A DNA stretch of 64,000 nucleotides from Legionella birminghamensis (GTDB lineage: Bacteria; Pseudomonadota; Gammaproteobacteria; Legionellales; Legionellaceae). Position 1 is the first letter of the stretch, and every line of letters starts with the position of its first letter. The position numbers were made by a program, and so were the translations under genes. This document shows, piece after piece, positions 28,115 to 36,275 of the stretch. Under the pieces are notes generated by a model. The model was not told the DNA's origin and searched no databases. It saw only the letters and a list, made by a program, of their open reading frames with translations. The stretch lies in contig NZ_UGNW01000001.1 of assembly GCF_900452515.1 (NCBI RefSeq), forward strand, positions 1,178,001 to 1,242,000. Direction: 5' to 3'.

Positions 28115-31100
28115 ATGACCCAGAAAGAAATTCTTGAAGCAATACTTGCAGCCTTGAAGCAAGGCAATCTTCCCCTAGCGAGGACGTTCATCAATTCGAA
28201 AAAGGATGCCCCCGATTCTAATACCCTGGCTGCTGTTATGGATCAGGCTGCCCATCAGGGTTTTTGGGGCATAATTCAAGACATATGCCAAATTCAAGGG
28301 GACAATCAGCCCGATCAGGAAGCAGTACATAAAATTTTATTGCATGCAGTTATGGCTGATCGTCTGGAATTCTTTCAGCTCATCTGCAGAGTGACTGGCA
28401 AAAACAAACCAGGCCAGCAAACGATGGATGAGGCCTTGGAAATGGCTTTGCAGCAGAAGACTTTAAAACATAACTGGGATGTGATTCATTTTATTCTCTT
28501 TGAACTGAGACCAGAGGATAACCACCCCGGGCAAGCTATGGTGGATAAGGTGTTCAGGCATGCTGCAGCTGAAGGCTATTGGGGTGTCGTTGAAAAACTG
28601 TGCCAACCGAATGCAAAGAATAAGCCCAGCCAAGTGGCTGTGGATGAGGTTTTACTGAGGGCAGTAGGCGTAGATCGTCTGGACTCTTTTAAACAAATCT
28701 GTGGAATGACTGGCGGAAATAGACCAAGTAAGCAAGGGATTGAAGATGCTTTGCGCAAGGCTTATTCGCAAAGAAATTTGAAGAGTGCATGGGCATTTGT
28801 CGAGTTCATCCTTTTCGAACTGAAACCGGATGATGCCCAACCCGGGCAAGCCTTGGTGGATGAGGTGTTTAAGTATGCTGCAAATAATGGCTATTGGCCT
28901 ACTGTCGAAAAACTCTGTCAACCGGCTGCAAGAAATAAACCCAGCCAGGCAGCAGTCGATGCGATTTTACTAAAGGCAGTGGGCGTTGATCGTCTGGACA
29001 CTGTTAAAGTGATTTGTGGAATGGCTAGTGGAAATAAGCCAAGCAAGCAAGGGATTGAAAATGCTTTGCGCAAGGCTTACAAGGAAATGTATTTGAAGAA
29101 TGCATGGTCATCTGTCGAATTCATCCTACTCGAACTGAAACCGGATGATGCCCAACCCGGGCAAGCCTTGGTGGATGAGGTGTTTAAGTATGCTGCAAAT
29201 AATGGCTATTGGCCTACTGTCCAAAAACTCTGTCAACCGGCTGCAAGAAATAAACCCAGCCAGGCAGCGGTCGATGCGGTTTTACTAAAGGCAGTAGGCG
29301 TCGATCGTCTGGACACTGTTAAATTGATTTGTGGAATGGCTGGTGAAAATAGGCCAAGCAAGCAAGGGATTGAAAATGCTTTGCGCAAGGCTTATAAGGA
29401 AATGTATTTGAAGTATGCATGGTCAACCGTCGAATTCATCCTATTCGAACTGAAATCGAATGATGCCCAACCCGGGCAAGCATTGGTGGACGAGGTGTTT
29501 AAATATGCTGCAAATAATGGCTATTGGCCTACTGTCCAAAAACTCTGTCAACCGGATGTAAGAAATAGACCCAGCCAGGCAGCGGTTGATGCGGTTTTAT
29601 TGAGGGCAGTAGGCGCTGATAGTCTGCACACTGTTAAAGCCATTTGTGGAATGACTGGCGAAAACAAGCCAAGCCAGGAGGGAATTAACAATGCCCTGAG
29701 GAAAGCACACACTGATAGAGGTTTAAGCAATGACTGGACCATAGTGGAAGTTATTTGTGCTATGCAATCGGATAACCAACCTGAAAAAGACTATGTGGAA
29801 GAAGCCTATTACATAGCGGCTAATTATGGATATTGGCAATTGATTAATAAATTGTCGCAAATGACGGGAAATAATAAACCGGATCAGGAGGCGGTAGAGC
29901 GAGTGTTTGTTCGGGCTGCCGGTAGAAATGTAATCAATACTGTGAAGGTATTATGTCAACTCGAAACTGAACGCTCCCCTCGTGCAGAGGCTATATCTCA
30001 GGCCTTTATTGCTGCAGCGAAAGTGGGAGGACTTGATGTTATTCGTTTTCTCGATGAACTACCCGCCGAAAAAAAACCGGATTCTAAAACGCTTAAGGAC
30101 GCTTTTATTGCCGCAGCTCTCGGCGGTCATGTTAATGTAGTCAAGGACCTCTATGGGCATCCTGGACTTGAGCTGGATCAGGCGTTAATTAATGAAGCAG
30201 TGATGAATGCCGCCAGTTTGGGAAAGGGTGTCGACGTTCTGGAATTTTTCTATGAAGAAGGACAAACAGTTCTTCCTGATGAGCAAACCAAAATCAATGC
30301 GTTTAATAAAGCAATTACGAAAGGCTCCTATGAAGTAGTGCGCTGGTTGATTAAGAATGGCAATCTTGACCAAATGGTTATCGATCAAGGTTTGATCACT
30401 GCAGTCAAATCGCCATTTTACGGTTATCTAATGGTTGAATTTCTCCTTAATAGAGCAAACCCAATCGTACCGGGTGAAGCCGCTGTTAGGACCGCTTTAA
30501 AGCAAATACCTCCGGACGTCGATCGGAACATAGAGCCAATGTTAAAGAAATTTCTTAAGGAGCTGGGAGCAAAGAAAAATAAAGAAACTTCACCCCCGAC
30601 ACCCCCAACCGCTGAGGAAGCGGAACACCGCAGGTTTCAAGTGGCTGTTTTAGAGAATGATATAGCAAATGTAAAATTAATTTGTTCACAAATTGGGACA
30701 AACAATATAAAGCTGGTGGATGTTAAACGAGCCATGAAAGGCGCTCCCTCCCCTGAAATGAAGAAGTGTTTGCAGGATGCTGAAAAAATATTGAAATTGC
30801 ATGAGCGCATTGCTGGACTCAAAGCTTATGGCGAAAATTTGCAGAAAGAACGCAGAAGCAGTGGGGACGGGGATACTGCCGTAAGTTATGCAGAAAAGTT
30901 ATCTGAGGATACCAAAAGTTACACTAAGGACTTGTTTAGTAATGCAAATGTGAAGCCGGCGCAGGCTACATTTTCGAAAACATTGAAAGATGCATACAGT
31001 GAGACCAACAATCATAGCGCTGAATGGAAGTTGTGGCTGAAGAAAATAGCCCTTGCGGCCACTGTTATAGGTGCATTGATTAGTGGGTATAAGAATAAAG

Positions 31101-31195
31101 GCTTTTTTAATACCCGGACTCAGCGGCAAACGGAGTTGGCTAAAATCAGAGAGGAGTATGCTGAGCTAACTGGAGAGAAGCCTGATTTTAAATAA
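28115..31195 (+). CDS. Giant repeat protein with 105-residue units, candidate Dot/Icm effector
   Basis: A 1026-residue protein with no signal peptide. Residues about 60-560 consist of units of exactly 105 residues, seen from the recurring AQPGQALVDEVFKYAANNGY block (coding starts near 28516, 28831, 29146 and 29461, 315 bases apart) and the recurring ICGM..NRPSKQGIENALRKAY block. Within each unit are helix pairs like those of ankyrin or other helical solenoids. A diverged series continues to about 830. The C-terminal part is charged, with one hydrophobic segment (LAATVIGALISGY) near residue 990. No enzymatic motif is recognised. Effector status is inferred from its architecture and the lack of any housekeeping match. 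Confidence 0.75.
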   Translation: MTQKEILEAILAALKQGNLPLARTFINSKKDAPDSNTLAAVMDQAAHQGFWGIIQDICQIQGDNQPDQEAVHKILLHAVMADRLEFFQLICRVTGKNKPGQQTMDEALEMALQQKTLKHNWDVIHFILFELRPEDNHPGQAMVDKVFRHAAAEGYWGVVEKLCQPNAKNKPSQVAVDEVLLRAVGVDRLDSFKQICGMTGGNRPSKQGIEDALRKAYSQRNLKSAWAFVEFILFELKPDDAQPGQALVDEVFKYAANNGYWPTVEKLCQPAARNKPSQAAVDAILLKAVGVDRLDTVKVICGMASGNKPSKQGIENALRKAYKEMYLKNAWSSVEFILLELKPDDAQPGQALVDEVFKYAANNGYWPTVQKLCQPAARNKPSQAAVDAVLLKAVGVDRLDTVKLICGMAGENRPSKQGIENALRKAYKEMYLKYAWSTVEFILFELKSNDAQPGQALVDEVFKYAANNGYWPTVQKLCQPDVRNRPSQAAVDAVLLRAVGADSLHTVKAICGMTGENKPSQEGINNALRKAHTDRGLSNDWTIVEVICAMQSDNQPEKDYVEEAYYIAANYGYWQLINKLSQMTGNNKPDQEAVERVFVRAAGRNVINTVKVLCQLETERSPRAEAISQAFIAAAKVGGLDVIRFLDELPAEKKPDSKTLKDAFIAAALGGHVNVVKDLYGHPGLELDQALINEAVMNAASLGKGVDVLEFFYEEGQTVLPDEQTKINAFNKAITKGSYEVVRWLIKNGNLDQMVIDQGLITAVKSPFYGYLMVEFLLNRANPIVPGEAAVRTALKQIPPDVDRNIEPMLKKFLKELGAKKNKETSPPTPPTAEEAEHRRFQVAVLENDIANVKLICSQIGTNNIKLVDVKRAMKGAPSPEMKKCLQDAEKILKLHERIAGLKAYGENLQKERRSSGDGDTAVSYAEKLSEDTKSYTKDLFSNANVKPAQATFSKTLKDAYSETNNHSAEWKLWLKKIALAATVIGALISGYKNKGFFNTRTQRQTELAKIREEYAELTGEKPDFK
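28300..29770 (+). repeat. Tandem 315-bp direct repeats inside the giant repeat gene
   Basis: Four recognisable copies with a 315-base period inside the coding frame. The middle two or three are almost identical at DNA level across long stretches, while the outer ones have diverged. The near identity points to recent expansion or gene conversion. Edges are approximate. Confidence 0.8.
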
Positions 31196-31221
31196 AAAAT
31201 CTTCGTTATTGAAGAATTATA

Positions 31222-31295
31222 GTAGGTTGGGCCTTGGCCCAACAAAATGGTTGGAACCACTCCAGAGTTTAATGTTGGGCCAAGGCCCAACCTAC
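31222..31295. repeat. Family D inverted REP-like pair (REPIN-like) after purE
   Basis: Two perfect inverted arms of 22 bases, 31222-31243 and 31274-31295, with a 30-base spacer. Each arm starts on its own strand with GTAG and then forms a small hairpin (GTTGGGCC-TT-GGCCCAAC). A 5' GTAG foot plus hairpin, in head-to-head pairs, is the layout of REP/REPIN sequences mobilised by RAYT transposases. It lies six bases after the purE stop and may end the purine operon transcript. Confidence 0.75.
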
Positions 31296-31301
31296 ATGCA
31301 C

Positions 31302-31793
31302 TTAGCGGATCACCGCATTATCCAATACCTTTTTCGCTTGCTGATCACGGTGTTTCTGAACGGCATTGCGATATTCAGGGTATTTATTACCCAGAATTGA
31401 CGCAGCCAGAATGGCCGCATTCACTGCTCCGGCTTTACCTACGGCTAAAGTTCCTACTGGAATCCCTGCAGGCATTTGAACGATTGAAAGCAGGGCGTCA
31501 AGACCGTCAGTAAAGGTGGAAGAGGGCATTGGTACGCCAAGGACGGGTAAGAGGGTTTTAGAAGCGACTACCCCAGGCAAATGGGCAGCACCGCCGGCAG
31601 CAGCGATAAACACCTCAACACCGCTTTCTTCGGCGGCGGCCAGATAACTAATCAAGGCATCTGGCGTTCGATGAGCAGATAAGGCGCGTACTTCATGTGG
31701 AATACCCAGGCCGTCAAGCGTCTTGCTGGTTTCTTCCATAAGTGTCCAATCTGATTTTGATCCCATTAAAACAGCAACTAGTGGTGTTGGCAT
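31302..31793 (-). CDS. purE: N5-carboxyaminoimidazole ribonucleotide mutase
   Basis: Class I PurE, which converts N5-CAIR to CAIR in purine synthesis. Visible family motifs: MGSKSDW (residues 10-16), the catalytic histidine in SAHRTPD (39-45), [14 protein letters not shown] and the C-terminal [14 protein letters not shown]. The 163-residue length is normal. Last gene of the minus-strand purine operon, 27 bases after purN. purK, its usual partner that makes N5-CAIR, is not in this window. Confidence 0.95.
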   Translation of the reverse strand: MPTPLVAVLMGSKSDWTLMEETSKTLDGLGIPHEVRALSAHRTPDALISYLAAAEESGVEVFIAAAGGAAHLPGVVASKTLLPVLGVPMPSSTFTDGLDALLSIVQMPAGIPVGTLAVGKAGAVNAAILAASILGNKYPEYRNAVQKHRDQQAKKVLDNAVIR

Positions 31794-31820
31794 TATCGAT
31801 CCTATTTTTAATGTTAGAAA

Positions 31821-32432
31821 TCAAGTGTAGCAGAGCAATTCATCTGCAGGCAGCGAAATCCGGTTCTGGCTATGCGCATTAATTGCTTTAATCAAGGCTT
31901 TAGCCTCAAGGGCCTGCAGCCTTGTCTTTAAGTCTTCGGGCGTATCATCGGGAAGCACCGGGCATTTAAGCTGGCAAATGATGGGTCCCTCATCCACTTC
32001 TTCAGTCACATAATGGACTGTACAGCCTGAATAAGACTTTCCGGCAGCAAGGACTGCCCTGTGCACATCCAAATCCATCAGGCCTGAAAATTCCGGTAAC
32101 AGGGACGGGTGTACATTCATGATCCGATTCGGCCAGGCTCTAACGAACTTCGCCGATAAGATTCGCATGTATCCGCTTAAAACAAGTAAGTCGATTGAAT
32201 AAGCGCGCAGTAATTCGGAGATTTTTTCGTCATAGTTTTCACGGCTTAAACCGGCAGGGTTTAAAAAGTGGGAAGGGATGCCGTGTTTGAGCGCTTTTTC
32301 CAGGATGGGGGCATCCTGTTTATTACTTATTACCAGCTTAAGCCTTGCATCCATACTGCCATCCTGACTGGCAGCGAGCAGCGGAAGCAGATTACTTCCC
32401 CTTGTTGAACCAAGTACCGCTAAATTGATCAT
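31821..32432 (-). CDS. purN: Phosphoribosylglycinamide formyltransferase
   Basis: Uses 10-formyl-tetrahydrofolate to formylate GAR. The N-terminal GSTRGSNLLPLL loop binds phosphate, and the active-site segment MNVHPSLLPEFSGLMD carries the catalytic His (asparagine partner in MNVH). GCTVHYVTEEVDEGPIICQ is the conserved aspartate region. 203 residues, close to the family length. It overlaps purD by four bases (ATGA), so it is translationally coupled. Confidence 0.94.
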   Translation of the reverse strand: MINLAVLGSTRGSNLLPLLAASQDGSMDARLKLVISNKQDAPILEKALKHGIPSHFLNPAGLSRENYDEKISELLRAYSIDLLVLSGYMRILSAKFVRAWPNRIMNVHPSLLPEFSGLMDLDVHRAVLAAGKSYSGCTVHYVTEEVDEGPIICQLKCPVLPDDTPEDLKTRLQALEAKALIKAINAHSQNRISLPADELLCYT

Positions 32433-33742
32433 TGGGCTTTCAACCTCTGCATATGGTTAATGCGTTGTTCAATTAAGGCCGCAGTTCCAATATCCTTTCT
32501 ATGATAAAGGGAACCGCCTATCCGGGAAATTTCCGCTTCCGCAATGGCTTCCGCCTGATGCAGATCATCGGCAATTCCGACATAGGCGGCTGTTCTGGAG
32601 CCCGTAGCCAGCATTTGATCATTTACTTGATCCACTGCCCCCAGATAAAGGTGTTCTGGATTGGCGACCGAGCCAATATCAATTGAAAAATTCTTCAAAG
32701 GCTTATCGGGATAGCCTTCAGGCACAGTATATTTGCAAACGGTTGCCTTTTTAGCAAAATGGAGATCGGTCAAATGCAGCTGGCCTGTTACCATCGCTGC
32801 ACAAAGGGTGACAAAATCTGTTTCCAGAATCGATAATACATTTAATGATTCTGGATCTCCGAGACGCGCGTTGAATTCAATGACATAAATCCCATGGGCA
32901 GTGGCAATAAAGCTGCCGTATAAAAATCCAATGTATTTCTCCTGGCATTCCAGTGTCAATGCGTGATATACCGCGTTATTAATGGCAAGTGCCGCTTGCA
33001 CCTCACTGGTGGATAAAAAGGGCAGGCTATGATTGGCCGCAGAGTAGCTGCCCATACCGCCGGTGTTAGGCCCTTCATCACCCGCATAAGCTCTTTTATG
33101 ATCCTGAACCAGCGGCATCGGTAACAAACGCACGCCGTCTGCACAACACATCAGCGAAAACTCCTGACCCTCGAGTTTTTCTTCAATGATGATGGATTGT
33201 TTTTTAGCGAGGATTTCTTTACAGAAATGCAGCGCCTCTTCTTTGGAGTGGAGGTGCTCACCAAACAGTTTCACCCCTTTACCCCCCATCAAGCCATTCG
33301 CCTTAATGACATAATTATTGTTGAGTGAATCAATAAAGGCTTCAACGCCATCCATTGAGTGGAAGGTTCGGTAAAGCGGCAAACCCGGGATATGGTATTT
33401 TTGCATCAGGTTTCTTGCGAACTCTTTACTGGTTTCGATCATAGCCAGATTTTTTTTAGGCCCAATGGTCGCAATACCAATTTGCCAGAGCGTATCAGCA
33501 AGCCCTTTTTCCAGGGGCGCTTCCGGTCCGATAATGCATAAATCAATGCTCCACTCATGCGCTTGCTGCGCTATCATTTCACAATCTGTGATTTCTCCTG
33601 ATAGATAGTCTGTTGTAAACTCTCTAATGCCAGCATTTACAGAAGAGCCAATACAGTAAATTAAGGGCCGCTGCAAAGAGCGGTGCAATGCCTTAACAAT
33701 AGCGTGCTCGCGTGCACCTGAACCAATAACCAGAATTTTCAC
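32429..33742 (-). CDS. purD: Phosphoribosylamine-glycine ligase
   Basis: ATP-grasp ligase that forms GAR from phosphoribosylamine and glycine. It starts MKILVIGSGAREHAIVKAL, the family N terminus. IKANGLMGGKGVKLF and EEKLEGQEFSLM are ATP-grasp elements, and NTGGMGSYSA and EFNARLGDPES are catalytic-site segments. 437 residues, normal length. purN overlaps its end by four bases; purF ends 52 bases upstream. Confidence 0.95.
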   Translation of the reverse strand: MKILVIGSGAREHAIVKALHRSLQRPLIYCIGSSVNAGIREFTTDYLSGEITDCEMIAQQAHEWSIDLCIIGPEAPLEKGLADTLWQIGIATIGPKKNLAMIETSKEFARNLMQKYHIPGLPLYRTFHSMDGVEAFIDSLNNNYVIKANGLMGGKGVKLFGEHLHSKEEALHFCKEILAKKQSIIIEEKLEGQEFSLMCCADGVRLLPMPLVQDHKRAYAGDEGPNTGGMGSYSAANHSLPFLSTSEVQAALAINNAVYHALTLECQEKYIGFLYGSFIATAHGIYVIEFNARLGDPESLNVLSILETDFVTLCAAMVTGQLHLTDLHFAKKATVCKYTVPEGYPDKPLKNFSIDIGSVANPEHLYLGAVDQVNDQMLATGSRTAAYVGIADDLHQAEAIAEAEISRIGGSLYHRKDIGTAALIEQRINHMQRLKAQ

Positions 33743-33794
33743 AGCAATTTCTTCCTATTTTAATCTTATTTTTAATCGGCGGTAGAAGGCGTAT

Positions 33795-35273
33795 TTACTT
33801 GGTTTTATCCTTTGCCCGCTGTAACTCAAGCGATTTTATCTTTTCGGTTGTAATCGATTTACAAAAGTATTCACCGTCCATACAAGACATACAGGGTTTC
33901 CGGATTTGATGATCCCCTCGCCGCGTCACTGCCTCTATCAGGTCTTCATGGGATTGATAAAGTAAAAGATCTACTCCGATTTCCTGAGCGGTTTCTTCCT
34001 CGGACTTATTAGCGGCTATCAATTCTTTGGAGCTTGGGATGTCAATGCCATAAAAGCAGGGGGATTTGATGGGAGGGCAGGTTGAGACTAAATAAATCCT
34101 TTTCGCCCCCATCTCCCTTACCATCTTGACGATTTCCCGGGATGTCGCACCGCGAACGATACTATCATCAACAATAAGTACGGATTTATTTTTTATTTCT
34201 GTGCGCAGAGGGGTTAACTTGTAGCGAATATTGCGCTTGCGTGCCTTTTCATTCGGCATGATAAAGGTGCGGCCAATAAACGGGTTTTTATAAAGGGCTT
34301 CTGTGTAGCGAACGCCCATTTCACGTGCAAAAGAAAGAGCCGCTGTATTTGCTGTAAAAGGTACGGGAATTACAACGTCAGGGATAACGTCAGGATGTAC
34401 CTTTTTCCATTGCTTACAAAGATTTTGACCCATGCGTAAGCGGGCGCGGTAAACATTCACATGATTGATTGTCGCATCCGGCCTTGCAAAATAAACGTAT
34501 TCAAAAACACAGGGCCTGAATTCAAGTCCTCTTTTGTTTATGACCCGGCGAAACATTTTTCCCGATTGATTGACGAAAACCACTTCCCCCGGCAGTACAT
34601 CGCCTTCCTCTGTAAAACCCAGGGCATATAAAGGCGTCGTTTCAGAGGCAAAAATGTAATCTGTCTTACCGGATAATCCTTCACGGGAACCCCAGACAAG
34701 CGGGCGAATCCCATGCGGGTCACGAAAACAGACCAGGCCTTTGCCAATAACCACACTGACAATGGAATAAGCCCCTTTGACGTAATTAAAGATGAATTCA
34801 ACCGCCCGGCAAAGCACTTCGAAAAACCGTTCATCGTCTTCATCAAAATACGACTCGGCCAGTTGATCGGCCAGAGTGAGCAGGAGCACTTCGGAATCCA
34901 GGGAGGAATTGAGGTGGCGTTTCTGTTTGTTACGGATTTGCTCAGCCAATTCCTGGTAATTGGTCAAATTGCCATTGTGCGCCATTGCAATACCGCGCGG
35001 GCTGCCAATCCATAGCGGTTGGATATCGGTATTTGTATAACCCCCTGCTGTGGGATAGCGGGTATGGCCAATTCCAATATTGCCCAGGAGGCTGTTGACA
35101 TTTTTCTGATTAAAAATCTCACGAACCAGACCTAATCCCTGATGCGTATAAAAACGCTCATCACAGGTTAAAATCCCGGCGGCATCCTGACCGCGGTGTT
35201 GTAGATGAATCAGGCTGTCAAATAACTCGTTGGCAACGGGCTCCTGGCTAAATATTCCGACAATCCCACACAT
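33795..35273 (-). CDS. purF: Amidophosphoribosyltransferase
   Basis: First committed enzyme of purine synthesis: transfers glutamine amide nitrogen to PRPP. The N-terminal nucleophile is Cys2 after removal of Met (MCGIVGIF). GHTRYPTAGG and AHNGNLTN belong to the glutaminase domain, and the phosphoribosyltransferase motif is VLIVDDSIVRGATS. 492 residues, similar to E. coli PurF. It starts six bases after purC, so it is in the same operon. Confidence 0.96.
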   Translation of the reverse strand: MCGIVGIFSQEPVANELFDSLIHLQHRGQDAAGILTCDERFYTHQGLGLVREIFNQKNVNSLLGNIGIGHTRYPTAGGYTNTDIQPLWIGSPRGIAMAHNGNLTNYQELAEQIRNKQKRHLNSSLDSEVLLLTLADQLAESYFDEDDERFFEVLCRAVEFIFNYVKGAYSIVSVVIGKGLVCFRDPHGIRPLVWGSREGLSGKTDYIFASETTPLYALGFTEEGDVLPGEVVFVNQSGKMFRRVINKRGLEFRPCVFEYVYFARPDATINHVNVYRARLRMGQNLCKQWKKVHPDVIPDVVIPVPFTANTAALSFAREMGVRYTEALYKNPFIGRTFIMPNEKARKRNIRYKLTPLRTEIKNKSVLIVDDSIVRGATSREIVKMVREMGAKRIYLVSTCPPIKSPCFYGIDIPSSKELIAANKSEEETAQEIGVDLLLYQSHEDLIEAVTRRGDHQIRKPCMSCMDGEYFCKSITTEKIKSLELQRAKDKTK

Positions 35274-35279
35274 AATTGA

Positions 35280-36275
35280 CTACCTTATATACTCAGCGAT
35301 ATTATGCAAAATGCGTTTTTCTGCTGTTTCATGATGCGTTTGAAATTCAAAAGGGCGGCCAGTAATCATCTCATAAAGCTGAATATATCTAAGGGATAAT
35401 TGCTCAACCAGTTCCTGGGGAGCTTCTGGTAATTCATTGTCTTTATAGGGATCACAATTTTTTGCAAACCAGAGGCGCAGGAATTCTTTGTCAATGTTTT
35501 CGGGCTCCAAGCCTTCGGCAATTCGCTGCTCGTAGGAGTTGGCTAACCAGTAACGGCTTGAGTCAGGCGTATGGATTTCATCGACTACTATAACTTGGCC
35601 GGAAGCATCCAGACCAAACTCATATTTGGTATCGACAAGTATTAGTCCGTGTTTTCGGGCAATCTCCACGCCGCGTGCATATAATTTTTTTGCCAAAGCA
35701 CTTGCCTGATGCCAATGATCTTCCTTCATCCAGCCTTCAGCGATAATTTCTTCTGGAGAAATCGGGCGATCATGTATTTTTTCCTTGGTTGTCGGAGTTA
35801 ATACCGCTTCTTCGAGTATCTGATTTTTTTTCAGGCCTTCAGGAAAGGATATTCCGCAATAATTTCGAACCCCTTTGTTATATTGTGTCCATAAGGAGGT
35901 ATCGGTGGTCCCGGTGATGTAGCCTCTCATCACGAATTCAATTGGAAATACCTGGCATTTTTTGGCAATCACTGCATTTGGATCAGGGATGGCAACCAGA
36001 TGATTGGGTACAATGTCTTTGGTCTGTTCGAACCACCAGGCGCTGGTCAGGTTGAGCACCTGTCCTTTGCAGGGGATTAAGGCAAGGGGTCTATCAAAAG
36101 CGGTAAGGCGATCGGTGGTTATCAGCAGGAGATATTCACCCAGGTCATAAGAATCCCTGACTTTGCCTGTGTATTTTTGACCAACAGGCAGGTTCGTTTG
36201 ATCCAGAACAAAAGGCTGTTCAGCGCGTATTTTTTCCAGATAACGGGAAGTCATAGTTGAAGTATTCATGAGCAT
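35280..36275 (-). CDS. purC: SAICAR synthetase, long form
   Basis: Phosphoribosylaminoimidazole-succinocarboxamide synthase, which joins CAIR and aspartate. Motifs: YTGKVRDSYDLGEYLLLITTD, the FVMRGYITGT loop, LILVDTKYEFGLD and VVDEIHTPDSSRYW. At 331 residues from the longest start it is longer than E. coli PurC (about 237) and resembles the longer yeast ADE1-like class in length and in the AWWFEQTKDIVPNHL segment. The start is unsure: GTG/ATG candidates at 36275, 36269 and 36254 all lie inside the end of the PurQ-PurS gene, so the genes overlap by 35-56 bases and are coupled. Confidence 0.93.
   Translation of the reverse strand: MLMNTSTMTSRYLEKIRAEQPFVLDQTNLPVGQKYTGKVRDSYDLGEYLLLITTDRLTAFDRPLALIPCKGQVLNLTSAWWFEQTKDIVPNHLVAIPDPNAVIAKKCQVFPIEFVMRGYITGTTDTSLWTQYNKGVRNYCGISFPEGLKKNQILEEAVLTPTTKEKIHDRPISPEEIIAEGWMKEDHWHQASALAKKLYARGVEIARKHGLILVDTKYEFGLDASGQVIVVDEIHTPDSSRYWLANSYEQRIAEGLEPENIDKEFLRLWFAKNCDPYKDNELPEAPQELVEQLSLRYIQLYEMITGRPFEFQTHHETAEKRILHNIAEYIR

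Noticed and set aside
28516-29560. Gene duplication or assembly artefact in the giant repeat gene
   Set aside because: The period is an exact multiple of three and copies differ at scattered positions, so this is more likely a true internal protein repeat; only long reads could exclude a copy-number error.
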